64,000 nt of DNA from NCBI GenBank assembly GCA_004802705.1, contig SGPL01000078.1:1-64000 (forward strand), written 5' to 3'. Origin of the DNA: Bondarzewia mesenterica (lineage: Eukaryota; Basidiomycota; Agaricomycetes; Russulales; Bondarzewiaceae). The notes beneath the pieces were generated by a model. It saw only the letters and a program-made list of their open reading frames with translations. It was not told the origin of the DNA and made no database searches. This document shows positions 23,976 through 35,701 of this stretch, piece after piece (within the stretch, counting starts at the first letter, position 1; every line of letters begins with the position of its first letter). Both the position numbers and the translations under genes were made by a program.

Positions 23976-24597
23976 ACGGGATGGCGAGGAGTTTGTATCA
24001 TACTGGTAGGCATAGGTTATTAGATCACTTGTCCTCGTGTACTGCTTAAGGTTTTTTAATTTATATTGGTCTCCCTTACTGCGATTGGCATTGCATAGCA
24101 GAGACGGTCTCTTCCCCATTGCATTCATTTGGCCTGCCATCGAACGCAGTGACTTGACTAGCCGCCTCGGCTCGGCGACTTGATGCTGATGAATGCATGC
24201 TATTGCACTATACCTGACCGGTGTATGATCGTACGACGTCAGTGGCTTGGCGCCGGTTCACTGGATTGCTCGCGTTGCACACACCCAACGCAAAATTGCT
24301 ATGATCGGTTATGCATTTCCTGACTCCACTTCATAATGCGTTGCGCACACTATTTCTGGAGACAGATTAAACGCAACCAGCCAACCTCGAGACTTCGCGA
24401 TGGAGTAAGAGAGGCAGGCGTTCTTTTGGGCTGTGTCTGACCCTTACAGTAGAAGACACCATCAACCAAAATTTTCCACTCCTGGACAAAAGGTTTGTTT
24501 CCTTTAGACACCTTCAGTGCTTTCGATTAATGTCCGCGTGGTCAGAAGATACCTCCCCACACTTCCCCCCGGTGTGCGCACCCCGAATCAGCCCGAA
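23976..24597. other. Convergent spacer after PRP6
   Basis: It lies between the PRP6 stop and the stop of the unidentified minus-strand gene. No gene or strong motif was seen. Confidence 0.4.
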
Positions 24598-24982
24598 TCA
24601 TAACTGCCCCGCACCGGCCCCACAATTCGTGCACATCACTTTAATCACTTGATCTTTGTCTTCTTTCTCGCGTTGTTCGAAAGCTCTTTTGAGCCATTCT
24701 GTTGCGCCCGGAGTAGAAGTGAGTCCCGCGTACCTTGGGCCAAGACACTCTTGGCCTCAAGTTGACGCATGCGGTCTTTTTGTATACTTTCAACTAACTG
24801 ACCAGACAAATGCAAACAGATATCTGAGTTCCGCTCTCTTTGTGAACTGTCGATAGAGCGGATAGCAGACAAGGTCGTTTCCCCGCTACTCACAATGTGT
24901 TACATCTAATAACCTCGGCGGTGCAGGGATGACTCTTCCAGACCCCTTGTACAGTGTGACCTTTGCCTGGTAACTGCATGTA
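24598..24982 (-). CDS. Unidentified small gene, 5' end unresolved
   Basis: Three exons on the minus strand (24982-24894, 24846-24734, 24698-24598) have consensus splice sites and compatible phases, giving about 100 continuous residues. The order is YMQLPGKGHTVQGVWKSHPC, then a Gln/Glu/Arg-rich helix (QLVESIQKDRMRQLEAKS, then EWLKRAFEQREKEDKDQ), then VIKVMCTNCGAGAGQL before the stop. The CxxC near the C-terminus and the cysteines upstream could bind metal. I do not recognise the family. The start codon was not found; candidate 5' sequence extends to about 25,100, where an ATG (ATGATCCGTCGC) exists but does not join in phase by any splice I could find. Confidence concerns coding status only. 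Confidence 0.45.
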
Positions 24983-25710
24983 CTGCAGACGCGGTGGTCA
25001 CCTGCCTGCAGGAGGTACCAGGCCTCCTGCTCTCCCTTTAGAAACCGTTTAGGCTCGACCCCCCCGATCACAGAACTGTGGCGCGACGGATCATAAAGTG
25101 GTCAGGCGGCGCTCAACGTTAACGGCCCTCCTTTTTTTTTTTGATCCGCCTCCTTTGAGGCGCTCATATTATATTTTGACTATATCAGTATGCGCCGCTC
25201 ATTTCAACAAGGCGCGCCGTACTTATTTCATTCCACGGGATGATTCCCGCCTCAATTATTCGCAGCGCGCTGCCGGACGGGCCGTGATGATCTTTTATGC
25301 GTCGCGTCGCCCCGTCAAAATCCACACTGATGCGTGCGTGACAGAACCTTCTGAGACATCCTATCATACTTGCGTTTTTTTTTCGCACGATTACATGTTC
25401 TGACCATCAGCCTCTTCACCCAGGTCACTGAGTAGATTACATACCGTCCATGACTTTGCACCTTTGAACCTCCTTGACCTATCTTTCGACGCAAAGAAGA
25501 CGGGTATTTCAAAGACCATGTAACCCCAGACGCTATTTCAGGTACGGTGTGGGGCGTAGGGCTCGGACCGGTCATGCGGTGGGGGTGGGGGAGCGCCTAT
25601 ATTACCGCAATTGGAAATACATTAATTGCATCGCACAGGGCGCCTTAAAAGGCGGGCAGTCTTCACACTCTTATCCTCGTGGATCTCTCTTGCACCCGTG
25701 TCCTCTCCCA
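24983..25710. promoter_or_regulatory. Upstream region of the Jen1-type transporter gene
   Basis: This holds the unresolved 5' end of the unidentified minus-strand gene, then the transporter promoter. A T10 run is at about 25131-25142. GCGGTGGGGGTGGGGGAG at 25576-25593 contains overlapping matches to the CreA/Mig1 site (SYGGRG), and a TATATT stretch follows at about 25598. Confidence 0.45.
25576..25593 (+). promoter_or_regulatory. Candidate CreA/Mig1 carbon-repression sites
   Basis: The G-rich block contains two GTGGGG cores that fit SYGGRG, about 120-135 bp upstream of the transporter ATG. Jen1 genes of other fungi are glucose-repressed, so the location fits, but the motif is short and degenerate. 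Confidence 0.35.
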
Positions 25711-27540
25711 ATGGCTCCCTACTTCCTGCGCAATCTTGTCCCTCGCCCCGAAGTAAGACATGAAGGGAGGCCGCTATGGGAGGCCCTCAAATCCGTCACC
25801 TGGATGCAGTGGGCTCTCTTCTGGTCAGGGTGAGTGCATTCGTCTTTCTGAAGCAATCTCAGCTGAATGTGAGACCTGTCTGCAGTTGGCTGGCATGGAC
25901 ATGCGATGCCATCGATTTCTTCTCCGTATCCCTCAGCGTTGGTCGCCTGCAGACTCAGTTCCATAAAGCAGACACCAGCTCGATCGTGCGTTTTGGAATC
26001 GAGCGCGTCCCGGCTGTGTCCATCTGACTCTTTCTCACAGACGACAGCCATCACCCTCACCCTCCTCTTTCGTTCGATTGGTGCCGTGAGTCTCTGGTCC
26101 TGTCGCCGTCGCCTGTCAAATATTAATTCAATATTTGCTCTTTTTCCAGGTCGTATTTGGCATCATCTCCGACCGCTACGGCCGCAAATGGCCGCTCGTC
26201 TGGAACTTGATGCTTTGTGCTGTCCTCGAACTCGGTTCCGGCTTTGTTCAAACTTTCCGCCAATTCCTTGCTGTCCGTTCATTATTCGGCGTCGCTATGG
26301 GCGGCATCTGGGGACTTGCCGCAGCTACGTCCCTTGAGAATCTACCCATGGAGACTCGTGGCCTTGCATCCGGTGTCCTCCAGCAAGGATATGCCGTCGG
26401 GTACCTCTTCGCAGCCGTCTTAAACCTCCGTCTCGTTCCAGAAACCGCCACAACCTGGCGCTCGCTCTTCTGGACCGCTTCCGGCATTTCCGCATTTGCC
26501 GCCTTCATCCGCGCTTTATTGCCCGAAAGCGATGTATTCATCCGCGCTCGCGAAGCTGAGCGTGCCTCCGGTGCGAATACCACCAAAAAAACCAAGGTTT
26601 TCATCCGCGAGGTTCGAGCCATGCTCAAGCAGCACTGGCTCCTCTGTATTTACGCCGTACTTCTCATGACGGGTTCGTCTTCATTTTTTTTTTTCGCACC
26701 ACACTCGTCGTCTTGACCTTCTCTTCCAGGCTTCAACTTCCTATCTCACGGCTCGCAAGACTTGTACCCGACGTACCTCACCCAGTCCAAGGGTTTTGAC
26801 AATTACCACTCCACCGTTGCCACCATCATCGGCAACTGCGGCGCCATAGCGGGTGGGGGTATCGCTGGTTGGTTGTCCCAGTATCTCGGGCGCCGTTTGA
26901 CCATTGTCTCCTTCGTGCTCCTCCTCGGCGCCTTCATCCCGCTTTGGATTCTTCCTAACTCCTTTGGCGCTCTCTCTGCGGGCGCTTTCTGGGTCCAATT
27001 TGGTGTTCAGGGCGCATGGGGTGTCATTCCCATCCAACTCGCCGAAATGTCACCACCCGCGTTCCGCGCGACCTTCCCGGGTGTCGCGTATCAACTGGGA
27101 AATGTGCGTTTGCTCGCACCCTGTCTTCTGCTTACCTAATTTTTTTTTTCTGATACAGATGGTTTCGTCGGCGTCCGCGCAAATTGAGGCTCGCGGCGGT
27201 AAAAACCTGAGAACTACGGTCATCAGAAACGGTGTCCCCACAAACGTGCCGGACTATGCCACCGTGCAGGGCATTCTCATCGGCGTCGTGGCCGCCTTTG
27301 TTATCGTCATCACCATCATTGGTCCAGAGTACGTGCTTCTCTCTATCCCGTGCTTCTAAATTAGGCTGACTTATCTGCCCTTACAGAAATCACAGCTCAC
27401 ACTTTGAGAAAGCAAAGACGGCATTCGAGGAGGGTGCGGGGAACGACGAGCTTCGCGAGGCAGAGGATCAAAAGCAGGAGCCGGAGCGTGCTGATTCAGT
27501 ACGATCGGTCGTCGTGGACGAGAAGAGGGATATTGTGTAG
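25711..27540 (+). CDS. Jen1-type monocarboxylate/proton symporter (MFS)
   Basis: The gene has several short introns and encodes about 490 residues with around twelve hydrophobic segments. Exon 1 ends FWSG and continues WLAWTCDAIDFFSVSLSV (TM1). GIISDRYGRKWPL is the MFS loop motif G-x-x-x-D-R-x-G-R. The signature of the Jen1 lactate/pyruvate permease family, NxxSHxSQDxxxT, is present as NFLSHGSQDLYPT in TM7. The second-half loop motif is present as WLSQYLGRRLTI. The C-terminal tail is hydrophilic and Glu-rich (KAKTAFEEGAGND). The family imports lactate, pyruvate or acetate across the plasma membrane when sugar is scarce. The upstream G-rich CreA-like sites fit carbon repression. Exact substrate is not predictable. 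Confidence 0.87.
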
Positions 27541-28238
27541 GACTTTTCCCGAATGCGTTACTTATTTATGCAGCGATGATTTTTTACAGCGAGGAGATTT
27601 GAAGTTTGTAACGAGTAACCTGTATCGGCATCTTTCTTCTTTTGTTGGGCACGCGTAACAATAATGAAATGACTTATTATGTTCATCTTGGAGAACGTGT
27701 TTCTGCGTGGTGTTTTGTGCATGTGCTAAGGTCGCTGAGTACAGCTGTCCCTGTTTCGATGTCGAGGCAGACCCTGGCAGACCACCAACTGGTACATATG
27801 TATACTCGCTTTGCTAAATTCTTTTTTGAGGTTCCTGGGGAGGGGGGGAGATCGACTGAGATCGACAGGACCTGACAAAACGGTGGGGAAAAGCAAGAGT
27901 TAAAATTTCAAAAACTTCACTGCTTGAGAAGCTCAAGGCCTCGACTCGGAGTGGGTCAATTGTTCAGACGCCAAAATAATACGACTGATGCTGGTAAGTA
28001 TTCAAATATTCAGATCCAGGGATAGGATTAGCTTATAGTAGACGGTGTAGGAACAACGGAGGAGAGCGGGAAAGTGGCCCTCCGCCGTAAATGACGCTGT
28101 ACAGTGCTTAGAAGTCTAGAAACTGAATACCAGCATAGACCGGATGAACCCTCAAATTCTGATGAGATAGCCGCTACGATGAGTAGTGACTTGCAACACA
28201 CCTCAATAATATGTACCCCGGGACCGAGGAACATCCAA
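27541..28238. other. Convergent 3' spacer
   Basis: It lies between the transporter stop and the LYR-protein stop, which face each other. An open frame at 27642-27875 shows no domain. No repeat or RNA gene was recognised. Confidence 0.4.
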
Positions 28239-29569
28239 TTACACCTGAGAGTGTTTCAAGCTGCTCTCTTCGCGAGGCCATCCAGCTTCGACGTTTGACT
28301 CAGCCCGCCGCTTCAAATTCTCCCGCTGAATCTCAGCTTCCATGTGTTCCAACCTGGCCAGATCTTCTTCGCCATACTGATCCTCTGGTGGCTTGATTTT
28401 CCACCCCATCTTCCTCTTCAGCATTCCCACATACCCGACTTCGCTCACACTCTGCCTCACGACATGCATCTCCCTCATCTTCTTGGGCGACCACCTCTCC
28501 ATCACTTGTGTCGGATAACCGAGATATCTCCTTTTACGCCTCCTGAACGTGTCCTCACCTCGCTTCTCTCTCCGCACCTCTCTCTGAGTGTTGACTCCAC
28601 GCTCTTTCCGCGCCGCCCTGAGCTCTAAGAGCAGTTTACGGGGGAATTTCGCACTCGCACGCGCGGTATCGAGTTCGAAAGACTTTTGGTAATCCCGCAA
28701 TCGAAATACGATGTACCTGTACCATTCCATCTTGCAGTCGCCATAAACGGGTTCAAACTCTTGACCCATCCGCATAGCCTCTTGCTTCAACGCGTTTTCA
28801 AAAGCCACTTCAAGCCTCATGTCTTGGAGAAAACCTAACAACTGACGCTGTTTTGCGATGCGTTTGAATCGCGCCTTCTTTCGACTATTGATCATCCCGG
28901 TAATGTGTATTGGCTGCGGTCTGAGTCGTGGTAGGGGCCCGTGTTCATACCTCGGGCGCATGGCACAACCAAGCATGATGGGACGATTTCGCAGGCGGTC
29001 TTGCCATACCTAAAAAGGTGTTTGAGTGGCGAACAACAAAACGTAAGGGAAGGACGGTACATACGGCTTCCCTAAGGAGAGTACGCTTGAAAGCCTCCTT
29101 ATCCCGTTTCGCGGCGATCAAGCTACTATACCGTTCTAGTACCGCTCGCCAGTGCTGGTCGCCCTCTCGAGCTTTTATAAAAATATCTAACCACTATCTA
29201 TCATCAGTTTTGCGTGAGAGTAGCGCGGGAGACCAATGCGCACGTTGTAGCCCCTCTCAAGCAGTTCTTTCGTGCGCCTGGGACTGTTGCAAAGACGATA
29301 CACATTGAACATCCTAGTAATCCTAAAGCTAACCTTGACGGATATATCGTCAAAATGGGCATGCTTCCGCCTGGAAAGCATAGGAGAGTGCGTACATGGT
29401 CGGTAGGCGAATTCTTCAACAGCCCACGGTAGAGTGTCCATAGCGTTGGTATTCGATGTGCACCGAGTTCGAAGAAGAATACGCGTGGTCGGACGCGCTT
29501 GAGCGGCGAAATGAGGCTGGCCAATCGTTCGCGGTAAGCTAGAGACGACGGAGTCGGTAGTTGAAGCAT
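28239..29569 (-). CDS. LYR-motif protein with long C-terminal extension
   Basis: Four exons (29569-29396, 29333-29244, 29193-29065, 29009-28239) join in phase into 387 residues. Near the N-terminus is TLWTLYRGLLKNSP (LYR at 46-48), then SFRITRMF and RRTKELLERGYNWLDIF, the helical layout of the Complex I LYR family. These are small mitochondrial proteins that bind acyl-ACP and serve Fe-S or respiratory assembly. After DKEAFKRTLLREAVWQDRLRN and RPIMLGCAMRPRY comes a 250-residue extension rich in Arg/Lys and Glu (RKKARFKRIAKQRQ, RREVRREKRGED, DLARLEHMEAE), much longer than classical ~100-residue LYRM proteins. Basic residues near the N-terminus would suit mitochondrial import. Another frame at 29187-29579 looks open but misses the LYR motif. 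Partner unknown. Confidence 0.7.
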
Positions 29570-29981
29570 TCCTCAACAAGTAGTTTGGCAGAACCTCTGG
29601 TTATTTGGGTAGGCGTGCTGAGGCTAGGTTACTTCATGAGAGTGGGGAAATGTGAAGCAACAGTAGATTGTCGAACCCAGAGGAGATGAGCAACGTCAAC
29701 AGTTAAGTACAAGGTGAGTCAGAGCTAAACGGTACAGTCTGGTACAGTTTTAGTCACAAGACTGAGATGAAAGGCGCGTTGTGTCACACATAATGTGACA
29801 TGCATTCTCTGGAGTTCTCTGGTCTCCGTTGCGACCTTCGTGACTGCGTGGTAAGTGGTACTTGACTTGAAGTACGTTGAGTATATCATTACGGAGCACG
29901 ACAATGCCAATCTGCCCAGACGCGCATACATATACTTTTGGCGAGTTACGAAACTCTGAAAAGCACATGCCTACCGTAGTA
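29570..29981. other. Spacer between LYR gene and NAT10/KRE33
   Basis: Both neighbours are on the minus strand, so this is the LYR-gene promoter and the NAT10 3' end. It contains CTGGTACAG and ACGGTACAG repeats near 29730-29750 and no supported gene. Confidence 0.4.
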
Positions 29982-32900
29982 CTACCGCTTGGCCTTCTTG
30001 CCTCTCCTCGTCTTTTTTTTTTTCGTCCCCCTCACCACCTTCGCCAGCAGCCCCGTCCGCCTTTCGCTTGCTGCCCGCCACAACACTCTTCACACTCACG
30101 ACCGTCGATCTCCCCTTCGCATTGGCCAGACTGCTCTGCATCTGCGCTTCCGCGTTGGACCAATCTGCAGATGCGTCGTTGATGGCATACCTGCATCATT
30201 GCACGGAGAGACTGATGATGAGCATGAACTGCAGATCATGCATGCGCAGGGTGGAAACCAAAGGTGTGCCTGGATAAAAATATGCTCACCGACTGAGATC
30301 CAGAGCATCAATCATCGCGCGTTGCTTCTCCCGCAGCGCATTCGTCACCTCTCCTCCCGCTTCGTCAAGCTCAGCTTCCATGCTTTTCAATCCTTGCTCC
30401 GCAGAGACTTGCAAACTCTCGCCTCCGACACGTGAGCCAGCTATGGCAGGCTGTGCGAAGGCATCAGGGATACTCGCACTGATTGCGGCTTTTTGGATAT
30501 TCTGCAACTTTGTCGTCACTTTTCGAACGAGCTTCACGAAAAGTGCCAGGGCTTGTGAGACGGGCAGCTGCAGTTCGCTCTGCATCACAGCAAAAGATGG
30601 GATACGGCCGCGGGGAATGACGCGGATCAGACGAAGTACAAGCGACGAATTCTAGGAAATAACGAACCTCGACTTCCTCGACACTCTTTCGCTGCAACCC
30701 CATTCCAAGCAAGAGGCTGCTTTGGATCGCGCTTAAACGCATCGCCTCGCCGAGACGTTTCTCAAAGTATAGTGACGCGACAGTCGGAAGGAGGTCAAGT
30801 ATGACATGATAATCCAAAGCGTTTTGAGCATAAGATTCCAATCGCTTGAGATCGAATGGCGTCATAAGGAAGGAAAGCTCAGTAGAAGCGAGCTCTACAG
30901 GAAAAGAGGCAAATAAGAACGGGTCAAGAAAGTAGTAGTCAAGAAACTCCAAACCTGGCGACGCGTCAAGATACTTGACACCAGCATTCGCAGCTTCAAG
31001 AACACTCAGTCCCATGACACTCCCAAAGTCACGAAATTTAAATGAGAGCAGAGAAAGGAACGCCGGCGGAAGTCTAGTCAGATTGGAAGGAGAGTTGTCA
31101 GCTATCGTACATAGAAACGGAAAGTTCGACTTCACCCTTCGCAAACTCTCCTAGCCACTGAAGTTCTTCGTCACCTGCGGAGTTGAGACCCCGGACCATG
31201 ACGCAACTGTGCTCCCCTGTGAGCTCGCTCTGCGTTTGGCGAATATAAAGCGGGACATATCCTGCTCGTTTCCAAAATCTGTCGGCGTCATGAAGTCATA
31301 GTAAGCCGTCTGTTCGTGATGAAAAAAATCGGACAAACCGAAGAAGTTGCGGAGTTAGTCCATAGGATACTCCCAGGTAATCCAGATTCTCTGGTTTCCG
31401 TTCAGTCAGGCGTTGCAAAAGAGGGGGCATTGCAGTTGGTGAGCGGATGGTGAGACTGTCGGTGAGAAGGTCTGTTGACTATAACAAAGGTCAGAAATGG
31501 GACCAGACTTTGGAGAGAACACTGACGTACTTCATCAACCGCCGCTGCGTCTGGATACAACGGCTCTGCCCGTGAAAATTCATCAAGGTTTAAGTATTCT
31601 CCTGAATAATAGGCATTGAGCGCCTGCAGAGCTCGAGCGCCATACCCCATCTGAGAAATGGAGCACAGAACGTCAGTCGTAGAGATTATGCACGACTCCG
31701 CGAGGTGAACGTACGTTGGCATAATCGGGGTGTGTCGCAATCCGCACAACTCTCGCTCCACTCATCAACGCAAATTTACCCTCCTGGAACTGCTGAGCAA
31801 CAAGCCAAGGGATCATATCCCCACCTGCTCGCAAACCCCTGCTCAATCCGTCCATGATAGCCTGCCGACTTATATTACCTTCCAGCGCAACCTGTAATAC
31901 GACCAAAGGCTCTGGTAGATGACTCTCGTCATCCTTGATTGGGGGAAGGAGTACAAAGAGGTGGTGTGCTGGTGCGTCGGACATGAGCTGCAGATCGTTC
32001 GGCTGATTTTTGTAGTGAGACGCAACATATAACGCCATCATGCGCTGGAGGAATACTTCCGACGCAGGGTGATAGGAGAAAAGGGTGTCTCGAGATACGT
32101 AGAATAGTTCGCACTGTGAAGGGTGCCGTGTGCCGTGATGTATCGAACGTGGTGCCGCTGTAGCATCGAGGCACAGAAGACCATTCAGCCAGCGCTCGAT
32201 ACGGTCGCCAGCAGCGTACCGGATGGGAGTTTCCAGCTTGATCTCGCGGAGTGTGCGCGCCTTCAGTGGAGCGGCATGTGAAAGCCTTTTTGTAGAGGAA
32301 GTCGCGTCCTCAGATGTCAATGACGCATCTTTTGAGAGCGAGGGACGGGTGGATTCTCGCAGTTGTTGGATGAGTTTGAGGGATAGTGAACGGCCTGTGC
32401 CTTCGTAACCGTTGATGGTAGAGGCTAGGAAAACCAGATATGGTCCTATCAGGTTGCGCACAAGAGGGAGGGGAATGGCGGCGGCTTCATCAATGATGAC
32501 GAGCTCTGCTTGGCCAAGTACGTGAGCATCTTGGGGTTGGATATACTGGGAAAAACTCGTTGGCTTCAAAAATCGAGGCGAATTATGAAAACTTACCTGG
32601 ATGGTTTGCCGATGCTGTCGGAAAACATTTACACGTACAATAGCCTTATTGAAATCCGGATTCGTGCTTTGAGCAATGTCATAGTCCAGATGCTCCTCAT
32701 AGCCAAGGGCATCCATACCCTTGAAAATGAATTCAAAGAGCGTCTTCAGATTTTCTGGGTTGGGACTTGTCACAAAAATATTCGAGTACCCATGAGCTAG
32801 GGCGGCCGCAACAGCCAAGCCTAGAGCTGCTGATTTACCGCGTCCACGCCCAGCTGTCAGAGTCACTGTCGAGCTCAAAGTCTTTTCTGCAATGGCATCG

Positions 32901-33848
32901 ACGAAGGTGAGAATTGCCTGCGCCTGTTCGGTTGTCCTGGCCAGTTTGACAAGCTCGCCAACGGGCTTGGTGTCCACAAGGCTGTCCTTGAGCTCCTTGA
33001 GCTCGGACTGTTCCTTGCCCTTGCCTCGGTCCTCCTCTATGGCCTTGATGTCTTTCCCGCGTGAGATAGGTAGGACATTCAGCTCATCATCAAGAACAAG
33101 GCAGTCATCGCATGAGCCTAGTGATAGGATGAAGCGTTCGTTGAACCGTGCGACTACGGAATCATGAGATGATGTTCGATATCTCGCGTGGACGTCCTGT
33201 TTTTGATGAACATGAGTGCCCCTTGACTCGAGAGCGCACTCACCATGGTCATGTTGTATAGCTGCCGTAGCGACGTCATTGTCTTAAGCAACAGGACCAC
33301 CAGCCCACCACCTTCGACGGTCTCGATTGTCCGAGCAAGCAAATTTGGTGTGATCGCCTCGAAGTCTTGTAGAACGAGCATTCCATACGTGTTACCAAGA
33401 ATTTTATAAGATTCTTTGTAATAACTGAAGCGCTATGAGCGTGAGCGGGCCCGCACAAGTCATAGTCGATGGTCGCTCACGTATATCGGATGTCTGTAAC
33501 AGTGACAAATATCTCGAATGGGTTCTGCTCGTTTGCATCTCGAATACCTCGTTTTACATCGCGCTTTATCTTGGCTTCCCGTTTCTTCCGATGGCTAATT
33601 AATATGCAGTGAGGGAGATGCGTAGACACCATTGGATAGAATAGGACGTACGTCGTAAACCCAAGGTCCTTCTTATAGCACCAAAGCACTGATGGACGAG
33701 CGGAAACTCTGGCTTGGGAGAGCAAGAAGTGCAGGTTGACAATTTGATCGCGACCCTTGTCTCCTACGAGAACCATAAACGATCTGTGGTTTTTCTTGAC
33801 ATTGTTGTTAATGAGGATGGGTATCCGTGGATCCAATTGTTTTCGCAT
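29982..33848 (-). CDS. KRE33: RNA cytidine acetyltransferase (NAT10/Kre33)
   Basis: A multi-exon gene begins MRKQLDPRIPILINNN. The N-terminal TmcA-like domain includes RSFMVLVGDKGRDQIVNLHF and PSVLWCYKKDLGFTT, then YKILGNTYGMLVLQDFEA. A helicase-type ATPase domain has Walker A in TLTAGRGRGKSAALG and Walker B in ELVIIDEAAAIPLP. The GNAT domain shows ALMSGARVVRIATHPDYANMGYGARAL, where acetyl-CoA binds. Next come LTPQLLRFWKRAGYVPLYIRQ and a helical tRNA/rRNA-binding domain. The C-terminus is a lysine/arginine tail (KKKKTRRGKKAKR) suited to nucleolar localisation; stop 29982-29984. The enzyme makes N4-acetylcytidine in 18S rRNA and some tRNAs and is needed for 40S assembly. The start is shared with the BTB gene in a 465-bp divergent promoter. 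Confidence 0.93.
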
Positions 33849-34313
33849 GAGAGGAGGCTAAGTCCAAATAACACGATCAGACTTCGGAGAGCAAAGGGAA
33901 ATCGCTAGCGAGAGAAGAGAATTCCACAGGAAGGTAGGAGAACCCGAATTGTCTATCCTGAGCAAATAAAGCACAGCGTTAACTTGCAACACAACTCGAT
34001 TGTGAAGTTTTGGAGAGACGCTATAACGTCAGCCACGTGTTGATCAGTCACAATCTTATCTGATAATATTGTAAGTACCGTTCGAAAGCACCCAATCGGC
34101 TGTCGTCGAATTTCATCCTGGACGCTGCCACGATAGCTGATTCACTAGCCATCTTATTCCTCATCATTTTGATCTGACATTGACTTCCAGGATTTTGTAT
34201 CATTAGCATCCACAAGCACCGAGCGCTGGTGAGATCGGTTTCCAATCAATGAAGTTCTGTTTTCCTGCTAATTTGACTCGGGCTCCTCATCATTTAGGCC
34301 GCCAATATACTAA
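33849..34313. promoter_or_regulatory. Divergent promoter, KRE33 / BTB gene
   Basis: This interval lies between two starts that point away from each other. The sequence is unremarkable; no TATA box or repeat was recognised. Confidence 0.4.
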
Positions 34314-35701
34314 ATGGCCGACGTAGCAAGCGAAACTCCCTTTATCCCTCCTAGCCCCGATGCAGATATCTCTCTATCAGCATATGGGACCGAGGAAGAG
34401 ATGACTATCATGTCCGAATTGCTTACAATCCCACCCCGCAAACGTGCAAGGTGCGAAGAAGACGAAGTGATGAACATTCAACCCAGATCTCCATCTGAGA
34501 GACTGAGAGATGCCGATTTCTACATGCTAGATGGAAGCTGTATCATACTTGTTGAGAACGTACTTTTCAATGTAGGTCAATCTGTATCTCGACCTCTCGT
34601 TGTATATTGACGACAAATGAAAGGTGCACCGAAGTAGACTATCCAAGGACTCTTCCTCTTTTGCCACCATGTTCACATTACCTCAAGGTGACAACATAGT
34701 GGAGGGCATGACGGACGACAATCCCATCATCCTTGTTGGAGATGCCGCTTCAGCATTTAGGAACTTTTTGTGGGCACTCTACGCTCTGTGAGTCGTCCTT
34801 GCATCCGGTTACATGCACATATCTGATACTGTATAGACCGCACGAGCTTCTTGACATCCGATCAAATCCTGAAAGCCTTTATCGTCTCATCGACATTGCC
34901 CACATAGCGAACAAATATACCTTTAAAGGTCTTGAGACGTGGGCACTGGACGTCATCGTTGACATCGTCACCAGCAAAAACTCCCCTTCCAACTCATATC
35001 TCCTTCCAATGTCGTCATCTTCGCAGACTTCGCGAACGCGGCCAGTGGTCGCCAATGTTACCAGCAGCGAACAGGTCATCACGCTCGTGCGCCTCGCACA
35101 ATTGTGCGGTCACGAGAGACTGCTGACCACAATGGTCGACTCTCTTCGAAAGCTGGTCACAAGTTCTCCAGAGAATGCGTACATTGCCATGACCCTTGCG
35201 GATGAGCTTGACCTGCGTACATTACGTGGCGCTGCGTATCTCGAGGTAATGAAGTTGAGGCGCGTTGTCTTCAAACACGGTTCTCCTAACGCCACAGATG
35301 CGGTCGAGGAGGGGCGGTTAGACAGCGAGGGGCGACTTGTCATCTCGGCGCTCCAGCAATTGCGTCTTTTGACGGGGTACCACCGGCTGTCGAAGACATG
35401 GGAAGTGTTACGCGCCGACCCGCCTACATTCGAGCACGCGCCGTCATGTGGGGCGACTTGGCACCAGCACGGTTGCACGCAGTCCTGGCAGGACTTCTGG
35501 CGAGACAAGACGAAGAGCGATGCAGTTATGAAGCTCGATTTGGCAGATGTGTTGGGTAGGTTGAGGGCCATTATAACGGAATTCGAGAAGTGGGGCTCGG
35601 CCACTTTTATGCATCATGATTGCAGGATGCCCGCAAGGAGGGTCATCCAAGAGAAGTTGAAGATGATACAAGATAAGTTGCCAGATTATTTCCTAGAGTA
35701 G
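34314..35701 (+). CDS. BTB/POZ-domain protein
   Basis: Three exons (34314-34571, 34624-34787, 34837-35701) join in phase into 428 residues. After a disordered start containing a PPRKRAR basic patch, the BTB fold begins at about residue 65: RLRDADFYMLDGSCIILVEN, VHRSRLSKDSSSFATMF, then PIILVGDAASAFRNFLWALY and PHELLDI. The alpha-helical remainder (ANKYTFKGLETWALDVI, LADELDLRTLRGAAYLEVMK) resembles a BACK-like extension. Cysteines and histidines near residues 340-355 (CGATWHQHGC) may bind metal. BTB proteins dimerise and often serve as Cullin-3 adaptors, but mushrooms contain large lineage-specific BTB families of unknown role, and this looks like one. Confidence 0.8.

Noticed and set aside
29391..29579. 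Alternative first exon for the LYR protein (frame starting at 29579)
   Set aside because: It begins with TTG and lacks the LYR motif. The frame from the ATG at 29569 encodes TLWTLYRGLL and splices in phase.
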